DNA from: Hafnia psychrotolerans
GTDB taxonomy: Bacteria > Pseudomonadota > Gammaproteobacteria > Enterobacterales > Enterobacteriaceae
NCBI RefSeq assembly: GCF_014639435.1
Contig: NZ_BMFZ01000013.1
Coordinates: forward strand, 40,214-104,213
Reading direction: 5' to 3'
Length of the DNA: 64,000 nt
Both the position numbers and the translations under genes were made by a program. The notes beneath the pieces are model-generated. The model made no database searches. It was not told the DNA's origin and saw only the letters and a program-made list of their open reading frames with translations. This document shows, in pieces, positions 1-10,238 of the stretch (its first letter is position 1; the number at the start of each line of letters is the position of its first letter).

Positions 1-325
1 AAAAGCGCATAGAAGGTCGTGATGCGGCTTCGCAGATAGCCTCGGCATCAATGAAATCGTTCTTGTTGCTTTTAACAAAGGGGCGGACAAACTGGGGAGA
101 GATGAGCTTGACCTGATGCCCGAACTGGCTGATGTGGCGGGCCATAAAATGTGCGCCGGCACAGGACTCCATTACAACGGTAGAAGGGGTACAAGTAGAG
201 AGAAAGGCGGTTAACTGGTTGCGAGAAAACTTCTTACGTAGCAATGCATGGCCGTTTTTATCCTGAGCGTGGACATGGAACGAATGCTTGCCGAGATCAA
301 TACCGATGAGCGTAACGTTTTGCAT
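1..325 (-). CDS. IS110-family transposase, N-terminal 108 residues (partial)
   Basis: RuvC-like DEDD transposase/recombinase that moves its element through a circular intermediate. In characterised IS110 members, target choice is guided by a bridge RNA made from a non-coding end of the element. Translation from ATG 325-323 gives GIDLGKHSFHVH (first acidic residue D10), VMESCAG (E53) and KNDFIDAEAICEAASRPSM (D90, D93), the hallmarks of the catalytic N-terminal domain. The C-terminal serine-containing transposase_20 domain lies beyond the window edge. An SD-like AAGGGGA stretch precedes the ATG. Whether the element belongs to the IS110 or IS1111 subgroup, and whether the full gene is intact, cannot be judged from this part. 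Confidence 0.85.
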   Translation of the reverse strand, partial: MQNVTLIGIDLGKHSFHVHAQDKNGHALLRKKFSRNQLTAFLSTCTPSTVVMESCAGAHFMARHISQFGHQVKLISPQFVRPFVKSNKNDFIDAEAICEAASRPSMRF

Positions 326-349
326 GATGATCCCCTTCAGAAAGAAAAA

Positions 350-378
350 CACCCTGCCAGCGTACCGCTCACAGGGTG
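350..378 (-). terminator. Hairpin plus T-run upstream of the IS transposase
   Basis: CACCCTG (350-356) pairs with CAGGGTG (372-378). Read on the minus strand, the stem is followed by TTTTTCTTT. It has the form of a Rho-independent terminator that would stop hemY read-through before it reaches the transposase gene. It most likely belongs to the insertion element, since it lies between the hemY end and the transposase start. Confidence 0.5.
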
Positions 379-395
379 GGGGTGACCATCTTATT

Positions 396-413
396 AAGCT
401 CCCGAAGGAGCTT
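396..413 (-). other. Perfect stem-loop with TTCG tetraloop at the IS/hemY junction
   Basis: On the minus strand AAGCTCC-TTCG-GGAGCTT forms a 7-bp stem closed by an extra-stable UUCG loop. It lies 26 bases past the hemY stop. It could be the 3' end structure of the hemY mRNA or part of the non-coding end of the insertion element; position alone does not decide. Confidence 0.55.
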
Positions 414-439
414 ATCAATCTGTGTCTACTAATCTACCG

Positions 440-1636
440 TTACTGTCCCTGAGAATTATTCAGCGTCAGCATTAACCCTTTATGGCGCATGTCGGCAGCC
501 TCTGCGGGTTTATGTAGCTTATCGAGTGCGTCAGCCAGCCATGCATAGTCATAGGCATCAGGGCGTTGTTTAATCGCTTCATGGAAGGCCTCCGAGGCTT
601 GCAACCATTCACCATGCTTCATCAGCAACTGTCCCAGCGTGCTGTTCAACAGCGGCGTAGCGCCATTTTGCTTGATGAGCTGCCGTACTGTTTTCTCCAG
701 TTGTTCAGGATTGCCTGAACGTAGCTTGGGCATCATGGCGATCAGGCGTTCATCGTACTGGCGTTTTAGTCCGTCGAGGATCACTTCCTGCGCCAGATCC
801 TGATCATTACACTCAATCAAATGCGCAGCGATCGCGACTTGCAGGGCTACTTCATGGCGGGTTTTACGGTTCTGGTCCTTCCACCAACGTTTCAGACCCT
901 CACTACCTTCCTCCGCCATCATCTGATTCATCATGCCGATGTACGCTTGTTCTTGCAGCGCACGAAGCTCCTCGTCGTCATGAATACCGGCTTTGGACAT
1001 AGATGGCAGGATCTCCAGTAATGAGCCGTACGCACCGGTGCGCAAGTAGGCCTGTTCGGCCAGACGCAAGATCTCTGGATGACGCGGAGACTGACCAATC
1101 AGTCGGTCAACACCATGGCGCGCGGCATGAACTTCCCCTTGGGCCAACTGAATACGCACACGCGTGATATCCACCGGCATCTGATCGGTATCGGCAATTT
1201 CTGCTGCGCGTTCCAGATACTGGTTGGTGCGAATGTTATCGCCACGTTGTTGTGCCGCTTCAGCTGCCAGCAGGTAGTTCACTACCGGTTGTTCGGCGTG
1301 GTCAGCATTGCGCGCCAGCAATTTTTCCATCTGACGATGATCGCCTTCTGCCAGTTTCAGCATCGCTGCATGGGTCTGTTTTCGGGCTTTGGAGCTTTTA
1401 CGACCTGCAAACCAGCCACGGGTGCGCGCACTGGTGCGCAAGACACGGCGTAAAATCCACTCGATGAAGAGCAGCACCAGCATCAGCCCTACAAACATAA
1501 TCACCAGACCGGTGACGCTGGTTTCGATATTGTAATTATCCGTCTGGATCAGTACATAACCCTGATGCCCTGCTAGCATAGGGCCGACGACAATCCCAAC
1601 AATAACAATCAGGAATAACACGAAAATTTTTAACAT
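440..1636 (-). CDS. hemY: HemY, membrane TPR protein of the haem operon
   Basis: Inner-membrane protein encoded last in the hemCDXY operon. It is not the protoporphyrinogen oxidase also called HemY in Bacillus. Its exact role is unsettled; it is thought to help organise late tetrapyrrole synthesis. The 398-residue product matches the length of E. coli HemY. Two hydrophobic segments (about residues 2-22 and 40-62) precede a soluble region of helical TPR-like repeats rich in Ala, Leu and Arg. The start lies 3 bases after the hemX stop, so the two are translationally linked. The reading frame ends normally at 440 although an insertion sequence follows at once. Confidence 0.93.
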   Translation of the reverse strand: MLKIFVLFLIVIVGIVVGPMLAGHQGYVLIQTDNYNIETSVTGLVIMFVGLMLVLLFIEWILRRVLRTSARTRGWFAGRKSSKARKQTHAAMLKLAEGDHRQMEKLLARNADHAEQPVVNYLLAAEAAQQRGDNIRTNQYLERAAEIADTDQMPVDITRVRIQLAQGEVHAARHGVDRLIGQSPRHPEILRLAEQAYLRTGAYGSLLEILPSMSKAGIHDDEELRALQEQAYIGMMNQMMAEEGSEGLKRWWKDQNRKTRHEVALQVAIAAHLIECNDQDLAQEVILDGLKRQYDERLIAMMPKLRSGNPEQLEKTVRQLIKQNGATPLLNSTLGQLLMKHGEWLQASEAFHEAIKQRPDAYDYAWLADALDKLHKPAEAADMRHKGLMLTLNNSQGQ

Positions 1637-1639
1637 GCG

Positions 1640-2800
1640 TTATTCCCCCTGAGTAGCGACTGCGGGCTGTTGAAGCAGATTACGCACCCGGGATTGCATG
1701 AGTTTCTCCAACATAGGTTGGCTTTTCAACTGATCGGGAACGTCCATCGAAATAGACTGCTGGCTGAGGTTATCAATCTCTGCCAGGAAGGCTTTGGTCG
1801 ACGGGTCGCTGGTATCGAAATAAGCGCGTACCCATGTCGATACCGACTCGAGAGATTGTTTGTAAATTTCGTCCTGATGACGGGGCACTGCTTGTGCGGC
1901 AATCAACAGGCGGGAACGAATATTTTCACGCAGATAGACGTCCTGATTGGGTGCCAGCAAAGGCTCTGCGCTGCTATCACGGCGACGGACAGTGATGAAA
2001 TCTGACATAAAGTTATGCCAGCTTTTGGTCAGGTTTTGCCGCCATTCCGCGAGTGATCCCGACAAACTGGTACTATCGTCATCCATGGGGGCTTCATCGC
2101 TGTCATTGTCAGCCAGACGCAGGTTATCGACTTGATTAGAGAGCTGATTCACTTTAAGGATGATGCCGTCGAAATCGACCTGCGTCACGGCAGAGAGGCT
2201 GGCAACGTCTTCATTGAGCGCGCGGCGTACATCAATCAGGCTCGGGTCATTCATGTCAGCGAGGCTGGCATCGGCACTTTTCAACAGCGCAGCGGCAGTG
2301 GTGACATCCTGATCGCTCCACAGTTTACGTCCAGCCAATTTCACCAGGAAATCAGCCTGAGCCAGCATCCAGGTTTTGGCATCGCTGCCGGAAATACTGG
2401 CAACTTTGTCCTGTAATTCATTCAACTGGCGACTAAACGAAGCCTGCTGGCGCTCAGTGGCCTGTTGTGATTTATCTTGCTCACCGAGCAGGGTGGCAAT
2501 GTGTTGTTTATCCTGCTGCTGGCTTTTCTGCAAGGCGATAAGTTGGTCTTGTAGCTCATCGACAGCGGCCGTTTGCCCCAGCGCTTGCTGGTGCCCGTGA
2601 TAATAAAGACCAGCACCCAGTGCTATCACCAGCACAATCGCAATCGCCCCGAGAACCGGAGCAGTGCGCTGTTTTTTACGCAAGGTGTTCAACTGGTCTT
2701 GTTGCTGCTTGTCACGGGAGGCAACGTCTGGCTGTTGGGTGCTCTCAACCGCAGGGGTTATCACATCATCCTTGGCGGAAGGATTTTTTTGTTCCGTCAT
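1640..2800 (-). CDS. hemX: HemX, single-span membrane protein of the haem operon
   Basis: Often labelled a putative uroporphyrinogen III C-methyltransferase, but the family lacks the SAM-binding fold of true CobA/CysG enzymes and its biochemical role is unproven. The 386-residue product has a Lys/Gln-rich cytoplasmic N terminus, one membrane span at about residues 50-68 ([21 protein letters not shown]), a coiled-coil region rich in Gln (about 78-135), and a globular C-terminal domain. It lies 22 bases after hemD and 3 bases before hemY. The operon position and the topology support the call. Confidence 0.92.
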   Translation of the reverse strand: MTEQKNPSAKDDVITPAVESTQQPDVASRDKQQQDQLNTLRKKQRTAPVLGAIAIVLVIALGAGLYYHGHQQALGQTAAVDELQDQLIALQKSQQQDKQHIATLLGEQDKSQQATERQQASFSRQLNELQDKVASISGSDAKTWMLAQADFLVKLAGRKLWSDQDVTTAAALLKSADASLADMNDPSLIDVRRALNEDVASLSAVTQVDFDGIILKVNQLSNQVDNLRLADNDSDEAPMDDDSTSLSGSLAEWRQNLTKSWHNFMSDFITVRRRDSSAEPLLAPNQDVYLRENIRSRLLIAAQAVPRHQDEIYKQSLESVSTWVRAYFDTSDPSTKAFLAEIDNLSQQSISMDVPDQLKSQPMLEKLMQSRVRNLLQQPAVATQGE

Positions 2801-2822
2801 TTTGGCACATCCCTTAGTCAGG

Positions 2823-3563
2823 TTATTTTAATGCGCGGATCAGCGCATCATTATCTGCGTTCTCAGCAACACGGATGTCGCTCCAGCCTAATTGGCGGGC
2901 GAGTGTGGCTAAGCGTTCACTGACCACTACAAGGCTACAATCCAGTAGCCAGCTATTACGGTAGTATTCAGGAACTAACGCATAAAGCAGTTGTAACATT
3001 TCGCCGCTGGTGACGACTAGCGTCGAAATGCCAGCACGCTGCCAACTTGAGCTTTGCTCACTGCCGTCATAGAGAATCGGGCTGCGCTGGTAGCATTCAC
3101 AATATATGACCTCAACGCCACGTTGGCGAAGTGTTTCGGCCAGCAGTTCCCGGCCACCATTGCCGCGTAGGATCAGCGCTTTTCGGCCTGTAATATTTTG
3201 TAATTCAGGCAGTTGTAGCAAAGTTTCGCTAGTTTCACCATCGTGTGGGTAGACCACAGGAAGGCGACTCATGCGATGAAACAACAGGCCCGTAGTGCGA
3301 CCTATCGCGTAGTAATGTACGTTTGCAGGCCAGCTCTGGTGTGATTGCTGCAACGCCCGATCAGCATATTTCACGGCGTGCTGAGAAAGAATAAATACCA
3401 GATCCTGCTGACTTAATGAGGATAGCAGGTTCGGCAAGACTGCGAGTCCGTTGCCGGGTGCAAAATCAATCAACGGAGAGTGATAGGCAACCCGGCCAAG
3501 CGTGCGCAAGCGGCTGACAAGCTGCTCTCCAAAAGGGGAAGGTCGGGTTACCAATATGGTCAT
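2823..3563 (-). CDS. hemD: Uroporphyrinogen-III synthase
   Basis: Closes hydroxymethylbilane with inversion of ring D to give uroporphyrinogen III, the branch-point precursor of haem, sirohaem and cobalamin. The 246-residue length equals that of the E. coli enzyme. The N terminus [15 protein letters not shown] and the central block [20 protein letters not shown] are typical of HemD, a fold of two domains joined by a linker. The start codon overlaps the hemC stop by 4 bases, as in E. coli. Cytoplasmic; second gene of the hemCDXY operon. Confidence 0.95.
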   Translation of the reverse strand: MTILVTRPSPFGEQLVSRLRTLGRVAYHSPLIDFAPGNGLAVLPNLLSSLSQQDLVFILSQHAVKYADRALQQSHQSWPANVHYYAIGRTTGLLFHRMSRLPVVYPHDGETSETLLQLPELQNITGRKALILRGNGGRELLAETLRQRGVEVIYCECYQRSPILYDGSEQSSSWQRAGISTLVVTSGEMLQLLYALVPEYYRNSWLLDCSLVVVSERLATLARQLGWSDIRVAENADNDALIRALK

Positions 3564-4501
3564 CGTGGTAGATTTCCCTGATACACCTCATGTAAGATCT
3601 CACGTGCGCCATTAGCCAACAACTCTTCGGCCAAATCAACGCCCAGACTTTCAGCATCAGCGGTATTACCGCGACGCTCACCGCGCACCATCTGGCTACC
3701 ATCCGGTGCGCCAACCAGTGCGCGTAACCAGATTTTATCGCCATCCACCTCAGCATAGCTGCCAATTGGCACCTGACAACCCCCTTCAAGTCGCATATTC
3801 ATCGCTCGTTCTGCTAATACGCGCAGCGTGGTTTCACGGTGAGCCAAAGGAGCAAGCAATTCGCGGGTGCGATGATCGTCAAGGCGGCACTCAATGCCGA
3901 CCGCACCTTGGCCAACAGCGGGTAGACACTCTTCAGGCGACAGCGCAACGCGGATTCGGTCTTGCAGACCCAGACGTTTCAAACCGGCAACGGCCAAAAT
4001 AATGGCATCATAATCACCGTTGTCGAGTTTGCCGAGACGGGTCCCGACGTTGCCGCGTAAATCGCGGATCACCAGGTCGGGGCGCTGTTCACGCAACTGG
4101 CACTGTCGACGTAAGCTTGAGGTGCCTACGATGCTGCCAGCAGGCAGGGCGGCGAGATTGGCAAAATAGTTCGAAACGAAGGCATCACGCGGATCATCGC
4201 GTTCACAAATCGTCACCAGACCCAATCCTTCAGGGAATTCCACCGGAATATCTTTCATTGAGTGCACGGCGATGTCCGCGCGACCGTCTTGCATCGCCAA
4301 TTCGAGTTCTTTAACGAACAAACCTTTGCCACCGACTTTTGCCAGCGGGGTATCCAAAATGATGTCACCCCGTGTGACCATTGGCACCAGTTCAACGCGT
4401 AAACCGGGGTGAAGCGCCATGAGCTGGGTTTGAACATATTGTGCCTGCCATAAAGCCAGAGGGCTCTGTCGGGTCGCAATACGAATAGTTTTATCTAACA
4501 T
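3560..4501 (-). CDS. hemC: Hydroxymethylbilane synthase (porphobilinogen deaminase)
   Basis: Joins four porphobilinogen units into hydroxymethylbilane on a dipyrromethane cofactor held by a cysteine. That cysteine is in [13 protein letters not shown], near residue 242. Other signatures are [11 protein letters not shown] at the start, [14 protein letters not shown], and [13 protein letters not shown]. The start at 4501 ([12 protein letters not shown]) gives 313 residues, exactly the E. coli length; the frame stays open upstream to 4534 (MVDESV...) but those extra residues are not part of the family. No strong ribosome-binding site marks either start. First gene of the operon, divergent from cyaA. 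Confidence 0.95.
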   Translation of the reverse strand: MLDKTIRIATRQSPLALWQAQYVQTQLMALHPGLRVELVPMVTRGDIILDTPLAKVGGKGLFVKELELAMQDGRADIAVHSMKDIPVEFPEGLGLVTICERDDPRDAFVSNYFANLAALPAGSIVGTSSLRRQCQLREQRPDLVIRDLRGNVGTRLGKLDNGDYDAIILAVAGLKRLGLQDRIRVALSPEECLPAVGQGAVGIECRLDDHRTRELLAPLAHRETTLRVLAERAMNMRLEGGCQVPIGSYAEVDGDKIWLRALVGAPDGSQMVRGERRGNTADAESLGVDLAEELLANGAREILHEVYQGNLPR

Positions 4502-4701
4502 TCCGGGTACCATTTTTACTGATTCATCGACCATCCTACCACCGACATAGGAAATCTGTCAGCGTAAGAAGCCATAGTCAAAGGCGGGAAATAGGCGCAA
4601 AAGGAATGGATTACCTCCACGCTCAGTTCGTGATCGGGAAGTAAAATGTAAAGTTGCGGAAGGATAATAGTGGTGCGTTACTTCCTTTACGGTCAATCAG
4701 C

Positions 4702-4723
4702 AAGGTGTTAAATTGATCACGTT
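4702..4723 (+). promoter_or_regulatory. CRP site in the cyaA promoter region
   Basis: The 22-base stretch centred on GTGTTAAATTGATCACG matches, almost base for base as recalled, the CRP site that overlaps the main cyaA promoter in E. coli and mediates cAMP feedback. The flanking CAGCAAG and GTTT are also shared. It lies about 100 bases upstream of the cyaA start, inside the 318-base hemC/cyaA divergent region. No other clear element was seen in that region. Confidence 0.8.
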
Positions 4724-4819
4724 TCCAGCATTTAACCGTCAACTAACTTTCTTTTATACGATAAATGACGGTTTTGGAACGGGGTTTTTTCTAAACACTG
4801 TAAAATCAGGCGAACAGTC

Positions 4820-7369
4820 TTGTACCTCTACATCGAGACACTGAAGCAGAGATTGGATGCGATAAACCAGTTACGCGTGGATCGCGCCTTAGCGGCTATG
4901 GGACCGGCTTTCCAACAGGTCTACAGTCTTCTGCCAGTTTTACTACATCACCATCACCCTCTGATGCCCGGATACCTTGACGGTAAGGTTCCACACGGCG
5001 TCTGCATCTTCACGCCTGATGATATCCAAACCACCTACCTCACTGACCTTGAAGATAAATGGGGCAGCGCTGTAGACGTGATGGCGAAAGGCGAACTGCC
5101 AATCACCGGCGTCTACTCAATGGGCAGCACCTCATCGATTGGTCAGAGCAACACCTCAGATCTCGATATTTGGGTCTGTCATCAGTCGTGGCTCGACAAC
5201 GAAGAGCGCAATCGCTTACAGCAAAAATGCAGCTTGTTGGAAAAATGGGCCGCGTCACTGGGCGTTGAAGTCAGCTTCTTTCTGATTGATGAAAACCGCT
5301 TCCGGCATAATGAAAGTGGTAGCCTTGGTGGTGAAGACTGTGGTTCGACACAGCACATTCTTTTACTTGATGAATTTTACCGGACCGCCGTGCGTCTGGC
5401 GGGGAAACGTATTCTGTGGAATATGGTGCCAGGTGAAGAAGAGGGGCATTACGACGAATATGTGCTTTCGCTTTACGCCCAGGGCGCATTGACGCCCAAT
5501 GAGTGGCTGGATCTGGGCGGGCTTGATACGCTGTCGGCGGAAGAATATTTCGGTGCCAGTTTATGGCAACTGTATAAAAGTATCGACTCGCCCTACAAAG
5601 CAGTGCTCAAAACCTTACTATTAGAAACCTATTCCTGGGAATATCCGAATACATCACTGTTAGCGATGGACATCAAAAAACGTTTGCATCAGGGCGAAAT
5701 TGTCTGCTTTGGTCTGGACTCTTACTGCATGATGCTTGATCGCGTGACGCGTTATCTGACCCAGGTAGAAGACACCACTCGCCTTGATCTTGTCCGCCGA
5801 TGCTTCTATCTGAAAGTGTGTGAAAAGCTCTCCCGTTCCAGTGCCTCAGTCGGCTGGCGTCGTGAAATCCTCAGCCAACTGGTCAGCGAATGGGGCTGGA
5901 GTGATGAGCGTTTGGCGATTCTGGATAACCGCGCCAACTGGAAAATCGAGCGGGTGCGCGAAGCGCATAACGAACTGCTTGATGCCATGATGCAGAGTTA
6001 CCGCAATTTGATCCGTTTCGCCCGTCGCAACAATTTAAGCGTCAGTGCCAGCCCGCAGGATATCGGCGTGCTGACCCGTAAATTGTACGCCGCATTTGAA
6101 GCGCTGCCGGGCAAAGTCACGCTGGTGAATCCACAGATTTCTCCCGACCTGTCAGAGAGCGACTTAACCTTTATTCATGTGCCGATTGGTCGTGCCAACC
6201 GGACCGGCTGGTATCTGTATAACCGGTCACCGTCGATGGAGTCCATCGTCAGTCATCAGCCGCTGGAATATAACCGCTACCTGAACAAGCTGGTAGCCTG
6301 GGCCTATTTTAATGGCTTACTGACTGCCACCACGCGGTTACATATTAAAAGCGGCAACTTGTGTGATATCGCCAAACTGCGCGAACTGGTGGCGGATGTT
6401 TCGCATCATTTCTCGTTGCGGCTGGCGGCACCAACACCCAAGGCGCTCTATAGCCCGTGTGAAATTCGCCATCTGGCGATCATTGTTAACCTGGAACACG
6501 ACCCGACCGCCGCTTTCCGCAATCAAGTGGTACATTTCGATTTCCGCAAGCTGGATGTGTTCAGCTTTGGCCAGCAACAGCAATGCCTGGTAGGCAGCAT
6601 TGATTTGCTGTACCGCAATTCGTGGAATGAAGTGCGAACTTTGCATTTCAGCGGGGAGCAGGCGGTGCTGGAAGCGCTAAAAACCATTCTGGGCAAGATG
6701 CATCAGGATGCTGCGCCACCGGAATCGGTGGAAGTATTCTGCTACAGCCAGCACTTACGTGGCCTGATCCGTACGCGTATTCAACAGTTGGTATCTGAGT
6801 GCATCGAGTTGCGTCTGTCGAGCAAACGTCTTGAGCCGGGCCGCTTTAAAGCGGTGCGCGTCGCCGGGCAAACCTGGGGATTATTCTTCGAGCGTCTGAG
6901 TGTTTCCGTGCAAAAGCTGGAAAACGCGATCGAATTTTACGGCGCTATTTCTAACAACAAGTTGCACGGTTTATCGGTCAAAGTGCAAACCGGTCAGGCG
7001 CATTTACCGGCGGTAATTGACGGCTACGCCAGCGAAGGGATTATTCAATTCTTCTTCGAGGAGAGCAGTGATGATGTCGGTTTCAACATCTATATCCTTG
7101 ATGAAGCCAATCGCGTTGAGGTTTACCACCACTGCGAAGGCAGCAAAGAAGATCTGGTGCGCGACGTCAGCCGTTTCTACTCATCTTCACATGACCGTTT
7201 TACCTATGGCTCAAGCTTTATCAATTTCAATCTGCCGCAGTTTTACCAGATTGTGTCACTCGATGGTCGTACCCAAGTGATCCCTTTTCGCAATAATCCG
7301 CTGGCGCATCTTTGTGTCACCGCGTCTGAAAGCACAGCAGAAGAGCCAAAGCGTTTCCAACTGCATTAA
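4820..7369 (+). CDS. cyaA: Class I adenylate cyclase
   Basis: Makes cAMP from ATP for CRP signalling and is stimulated by phosphorylated EIIA-Glc. The 849-residue product has the two parts of the enterobacterial enzyme: an N-terminal catalytic region with [18 protein letters not shown] at about 102-119 (nucleotidyltransferase-type Gly/Ser plus the two Asp residues), and a C-terminal regulatory half. The start is TTG at 4820, giving [23 protein letters not shown] start that limits translation is also used by E. coli cyaA. Downstream there is no cyaY; lptM follows after 123 bases. Confidence 0.96.
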   Translation: MYLYIETLKQRLDAINQLRVDRALAAMGPAFQQVYSLLPVLLHHHHPLMPGYLDGKVPHGVCIFTPDDIQTTYLTDLEDKWGSAVDVMAKGELPITGVYSMGSTSSIGQSNTSDLDIWVCHQSWLDNEERNRLQQKCSLLEKWAASLGVEVSFFLIDENRFRHNESGSLGGEDCGSTQHILLLDEFYRTAVRLAGKRILWNMVPGEEEGHYDEYVLSLYAQGALTPNEWLDLGGLDTLSAEEYFGASLWQLYKSIDSPYKAVLKTLLLETYSWEYPNTSLLAMDIKKRLHQGEIVCFGLDSYCMMLDRVTRYLTQVEDTTRLDLVRRCFYLKVCEKLSRSSASVGWRREILSQLVSEWGWSDERLAILDNRANWKIERVREAHNELLDAMMQSYRNLIRFARRNNLSVSASPQDIGVLTRKLYAAFEALPGKVTLVNPQISPDLSESDLTFIHVPIGRANRTGWYLYNRSPSMESIVSHQPLEYNRYLNKLVAWAYFNGLLTATTRLHIKSGNLCDIAKLRELVADVSHHFSLRLAAPTPKALYSPCEIRHLAIIVNLEHDPTAAFRNQVVHFDFRKLDVFSFGQQQQCLVGSIDLLYRNSWNEVRTLHFSGEQAVLEALKTILGKMHQDAAPPESVEVFCYSQHLRGLIRTRIQQLVSECIELRLSSKRLEPGRFKAVRVAGQTWGLFFERLSVSVQKLENAIEFYGAISNNKLHGLSVKVQTGQAHLPAVIDGYASEGIIQFFFEESSDDVGFNIYILDEANRVEVYHHCEGSKEDLVRDVSRFYSSSHDRFTYGSSFINFNLPQFYQIVSLDGRTQVIPFRNNPLAHLCVTASESTAEEPKRFQLH

Positions 7370-7492
7370 ACCGAGATTTCTCTCCTTTGAATCTCTAAAC
7401 TACGCGGTCTGAGATTACCGATTCCTATTGCTTTTCATGATCCACCTGCGATTATAGAGAGCTTGGTAGCACGAATTACAGGCATTCATAAA

Positions 7493-7696
7493 ATGAAAAA
7501 CGTTTTACTCTGGTCTTTGGCCGCAATGGTAATCTTTACTCTTTCTGGTTGTGGATTGAAAGGACCACTCTATTTCCCGCCGGCTGACAAATCATCGACA
7601 CAAAAAAATAGCCAGTCACAAGGTGTCGCAGGCGATGGTTCATCTCAGCAAAACGGTGTGTCACCCGAGAAACTAGGTACCCACTCAAGAAGTTAA
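7493..7696 (+). CDS. lptM: LptM, small lipoprotein aiding LPS translocon (LptDE) assembly
   Basis: Formerly YifL. This outer-membrane lipoprotein binds LptDE and promotes correct disulfide formation in LptD. ATG 7493 gives a 67-residue precursor, the same length as in E. coli. The signal sequence MKNVLLWSLAAMVIFTLSGC ends in the lipobox LSGC, and the conserved mature start CGLKGPLYFPPADK follows. The tail is Gln/Ser-rich and poorly conserved, as is normal. The frame also opens upstream at 7463, but only the start at 7493 places the signal peptide at the N terminus. It is followed by dapF. Confidence 0.92.
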   Translation: MKNVLLWSLAAMVIFTLSGCGLKGPLYFPPADKSSTQKNSQSQGVAGDGSSQQNGVSPEKLGTHSRS

Positions 7697-7798
7697 TTGA
7701 GTGACCAGATTGCGCTTTCTGCAGGTTTTCTGCAGGAATAGACAATAATGTAAAGGATCATCGCGACTGGATCTGACCAGCGGTAAGCGGAGCAAAAT

Positions 7799-8623
7799 AT
7801 GCAGTTCTCCAAAATGCACGGCTTGGGCAACGACTTTATGGTCGTCGATGCCGTCACCCAAAATGTTTATTTCTCTCCTGAGTTGATCCGCCGTCTGTCT
7901 GACCGTAACCGTGGTGTAGGTTTTGACCAGTTACTGGTTGTAGAACCGCCTTACGATCCTGAACTCGATTTTCACTACCGCATTTTCAACGCTGACGGCA
8001 GTGAAGTCGCTCAGTGTGGCAACGGCGCTCGCTGCTTTGCCCGCTTTGTCCGTATTAAAGGCTTAACCAATAAACGTGAGATCCGCGTGAGTACGCAAAC
8101 CGGTCGCATGATATTGAATGTCACCGAAGACGAAATGGTGCAGGTGAATATGGGAGAGCCGGTGTTCGACCCGCAGTTAGTGCCTTTCCGTGCCGCAAAA
8201 CCAGAAAAGACCTACATCCTGCGTGCCGAAGATCACACGATATTTTGCGGTGTAGTCTCGATGGGTAACCCTCACTGCGTATTGCAGGTCGAGGATGTTG
8301 CCACTGCCAGCGTGGAATTACTGGGTCCGATGCTGGAAAGTCACGAGCGCTTTCCTGAACGCGTCAACGTTGGTTTCATGCAGGTCGTGGATCGTGAAAC
8401 GGTGAAACTGCGTGTTTACGAACGGGGTGCCGGTGAAACCCAGGCGTGCGGAAGCGGTGCCTGCGCGGCTGTTGCAGTCGGGATCCAACAGGGTTTACTT
8501 GCTGAAGATGTTCTGGTGGAATTGCCGGGAGGCAACCTCGAGATCCTCTGGAAAGGACCCGGTCATCCACTCTATATGACTGGCCCTGCCACCCACGTAT
8601 ACGACGGATTTATTCATCTATGA
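7799..8623 (+). CDS. dapF: Diaminopimelate epimerase
   Basis: Converts LL-diaminopimelate to the meso form for lysine and peptidoglycan synthesis, by a cofactor-independent two-base mechanism using two cysteines. Both are present: [11 protein letters not shown] (near residue 73) and [13 protein letters not shown] (near residue 217). The N terminus [17 protein letters not shown] is the family signature. The 274-residue length is standard. The stop overlaps the yigA start by 4 bases (ATGA), beginning the tightly packed dapF-yigA-xerC-yigB operon. Confidence 0.97.
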   Translation: MQFSKMHGLGNDFMVVDAVTQNVYFSPELIRRLSDRNRGVGFDQLLVVEPPYDPELDFHYRIFNADGSEVAQCGNGARCFARFVRIKGLTNKREIRVSTQTGRMILNVTEDEMVQVNMGEPVFDPQLVPFRAAKPEKTYILRAEDHTIFCGVVSMGNPHCVLQVEDVATASVELLGPMLESHERFPERVNVGFMQVVDRETVKLRVYERGAGETQACGSGACAAVAVGIQQGLLAEDVLVELPGGNLEILWKGPGHPLYMTGPATHVYDGFIHL

Positions 8624-9330
8624 ACAATCTTGACGATCAATTGGACGCGGCGGTTGCCATCGCGCTGGACGATGACAGCGTGTTGCAATATCTGCTGCAG
8701 AATCCAGACTTCTTCATTCGCAATGCGCGCAGCGTTGAACAAATGCATGTGCCGCACCCGGTGAAAGGCAGTATTTCGCTGGTGGAGTGGCAATTAGGCC
8801 GCCAGCGTCACCAGATTGGTCAGTTGGAGGAAGAGATCACCTTGCTGATGGAGCAGGCTTCCGTTAATGAAGCTCTCTTTGGGCGTTTGATCGAGTTGCA
8901 AGCCACGCTGGCCGCTGCCAGTAGTTTGCAGGACATGCTTAACCGTCTGCAACGCTGGGCGCGCGGTCTTGGGTTGGCGGGGGCGAATGTCCGTCTGTTC
9001 AGCGAAAGTTGGCGCATAGGTGCGCCGTCGGACTTTACTCATCTGGCACTCAGCCGCAGTGCATTTGAGTCACTACGCATTCAGCGTCTTGGCGACACTC
9101 ATCATTTCCTCGGTAGCTTAAATGGCCCCGAGTTGTTGCTGGTATTACCTCAGGCCAAAGCCGTTGGTTCAGTCGCGCTGTCATTGATGGGCGAAAATGG
9201 TGAGCTGGGTATGCTGATTTTCAGCAGCCGCGACGCACAACACTATCAGCCGGGGATGGGCACCGTGATGCTCAACCAATTGGCGAAAATGCTGCCCGGT
9301 TTATTGGAGCGTTGGATCGAACGGGCATGA
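8620..9330 (+). CDS. yigA: YigA, DUF484 family protein
   Basis: A 236-residue cytoplasmic protein of the DUF484 family, which is GAF-like in fold; no function is established. An N-terminal helical part ([31 protein letters not shown]-like region, about 27-60) leads into a short coiled coil at about 62-85 and a C-terminal globular domain (about 100-236). It lies between dapF and xerC with overlaps on both sides, an arrangement shared across gammaproteobacteria. The overlap suggests translational coupling with xerC, but a role in chromosome dimer resolution is not shown. Confidence 0.9.
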   Translation: MNNLDDQLDAAVAIALDDDSVLQYLLQNPDFFIRNARSVEQMHVPHPVKGSISLVEWQLGRQRHQIGQLEEEITLLMEQASVNEALFGRLIELQATLAAASSLQDMLNRLQRWARGLGLAGANVRLFSESWRIGAPSDFTHLALSRSAFESLRIQRLGDTHHFLGSLNGPELLLVLPQAKAVGSVALSLMGENGELGMLIFSSRDAQHYQPGMGTVMLNQLAKMLPGLLERWIERA

Positions 9331-10238
9331 GCCGCACTGACTCACCACTGAATCCAGCGGTCGAGGCATTTTTACGTTACCTACGCGTTGAGCGCCAGCT
9401 TAGCCCGCTAACCTCCAGCAGCTACCAACGTCAGTTAGACGTGATTATCGGCATGGCCGGTGAAATCGGGATTACTCACTGGGGGCAACTGGATGCGCCA
9501 AAGATACGGATGTTACTGTCAAAAAGTAAACGTGCCGGGCAAGGGGAAACCAGTCTTGCTTTACGCATGTCGGCATTACGGAGTTGCCTTGACTGGCAAG
9601 TGAGTCAGGGAATGCTCGACGTGAACCCCGCGAAGGGTATCTCCACGCCGCGAATGAATAAACATCTGCCCAAGAATCTTGATGTCGACGAAGTCGACAA
9701 ACTCCTTGATATCGACCCCAGCGACCCGCTTGCAATACGTGATCGTGCGATGTTGGAAGTGATGTACGGAGCGGGGTTGCGCCTGTCAGAACTGGTCGGC
9801 ATTGATACTAAACATATCGATATGCTCTCTGGTGAGGTTTGGGTGGTGGGGAAAGGCAGTAAGGAGCGAAGATTGCCTATTGGCCGGACTGCTATTATCT
9901 GGCTGGAAAAATGGCTGGCCCACCGACTGAATTATTCCCCGCAAGATGATGCGATGTTTTTATCCAATCAAGGGAAGCGAATCTCCGCGCGTAATGTGCA
10001 GAAGCGTTTTGCCGAATGGGGCGTCAAGCAAGGGGTAAACAGCCATATTCATCCGCATAAACTGCGCCACTCTTTTGCCACGCACGTGCTTGAATCAAGC
10101 GGTGACCTCCGTGGTGTTCAGGAACTGTTAGGCCACTCCAGCTTGTCGACGACCCAAATTTACACCAGCTTAGACTTTCAGCATTTGGCGTCGGTGTACG
10201 ATGCCGCGCATCCACGGGCTAAACGAGGAAAATCCTAA
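9327..10238 (+). CDS. xerC: Tyrosine recombinase XerC
   Basis: With XerD it resolves chromosome dimers at dif during division, under FtsK control. ATG 9327 overlaps the yigA stop by 4 bases and gives 303 residues. The N-terminal SAM-like core-binding domain is at about 8-95. The catalytic domain holds the Arg in [11 protein letters not shown], the Lys in [19 protein letters not shown] (His-x-x-Arg), the His in [11 protein letters not shown] and the nucleophile Tyr in QIYTSLDFQ. All catalytic residues are present. The C terminus HPRAKRGKS is typical of XerC rather than XerD. Operon with dapF and yigB. Confidence 0.96.
   Translation: MSRTDSPLNPAVEAFLRYLRVERQLSPLTSSSYQRQLDVIIGMAGEIGITHWGQLDAPKIRMLLSKSKRAGQGETSLALRMSALRSCLDWQVSQGMLDVNPAKGISTPRMNKHLPKNLDVDEVDKLLDIDPSDPLAIRDRAMLEVMYGAGLRLSELVGIDTKHIDMLSGEVWVVGKGSKERRLPIGRTAIIWLEKWLAHRLNYSPQDDAMFLSNQGKRISARNVQKRFAEWGVKQGVNSHIHPHKLRHSFATHVLESSGDLRGVQELLGHSSLSTTQIYTSLDFQHLASVYDAAHPRAKRGKS

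Larger units (their letters stand above)
1..430 (-). mobile_element. IS110-family insertion sequence, 5' part only (cut by window start)
   Basis: The transposase reading frame enters from the left window edge and starts at 325 on the minus strand. The 114 bases between it and the hemY stop codon hold two strong hairpins and then unremarkable sequence. IS110-family elements have no or poor terminal inverted repeats and usually make no clear target duplication, so the outer end cannot be placed exactly; it lies somewhere between about 400 and 439. The element sits just after hemY, which looks intact, so the insertion did not break the haem operon. The rest of the element is outside the window. 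Confidence 0.75.

Noticed and set aside
326-439. tRNA gene downstream of hemY
   Set aside because: tRNA genes lie in the wider neighbourhood in E. coli, but no cloverleaf or TTCRA-type arm is visible here; the hairpins are simple stem-loops.
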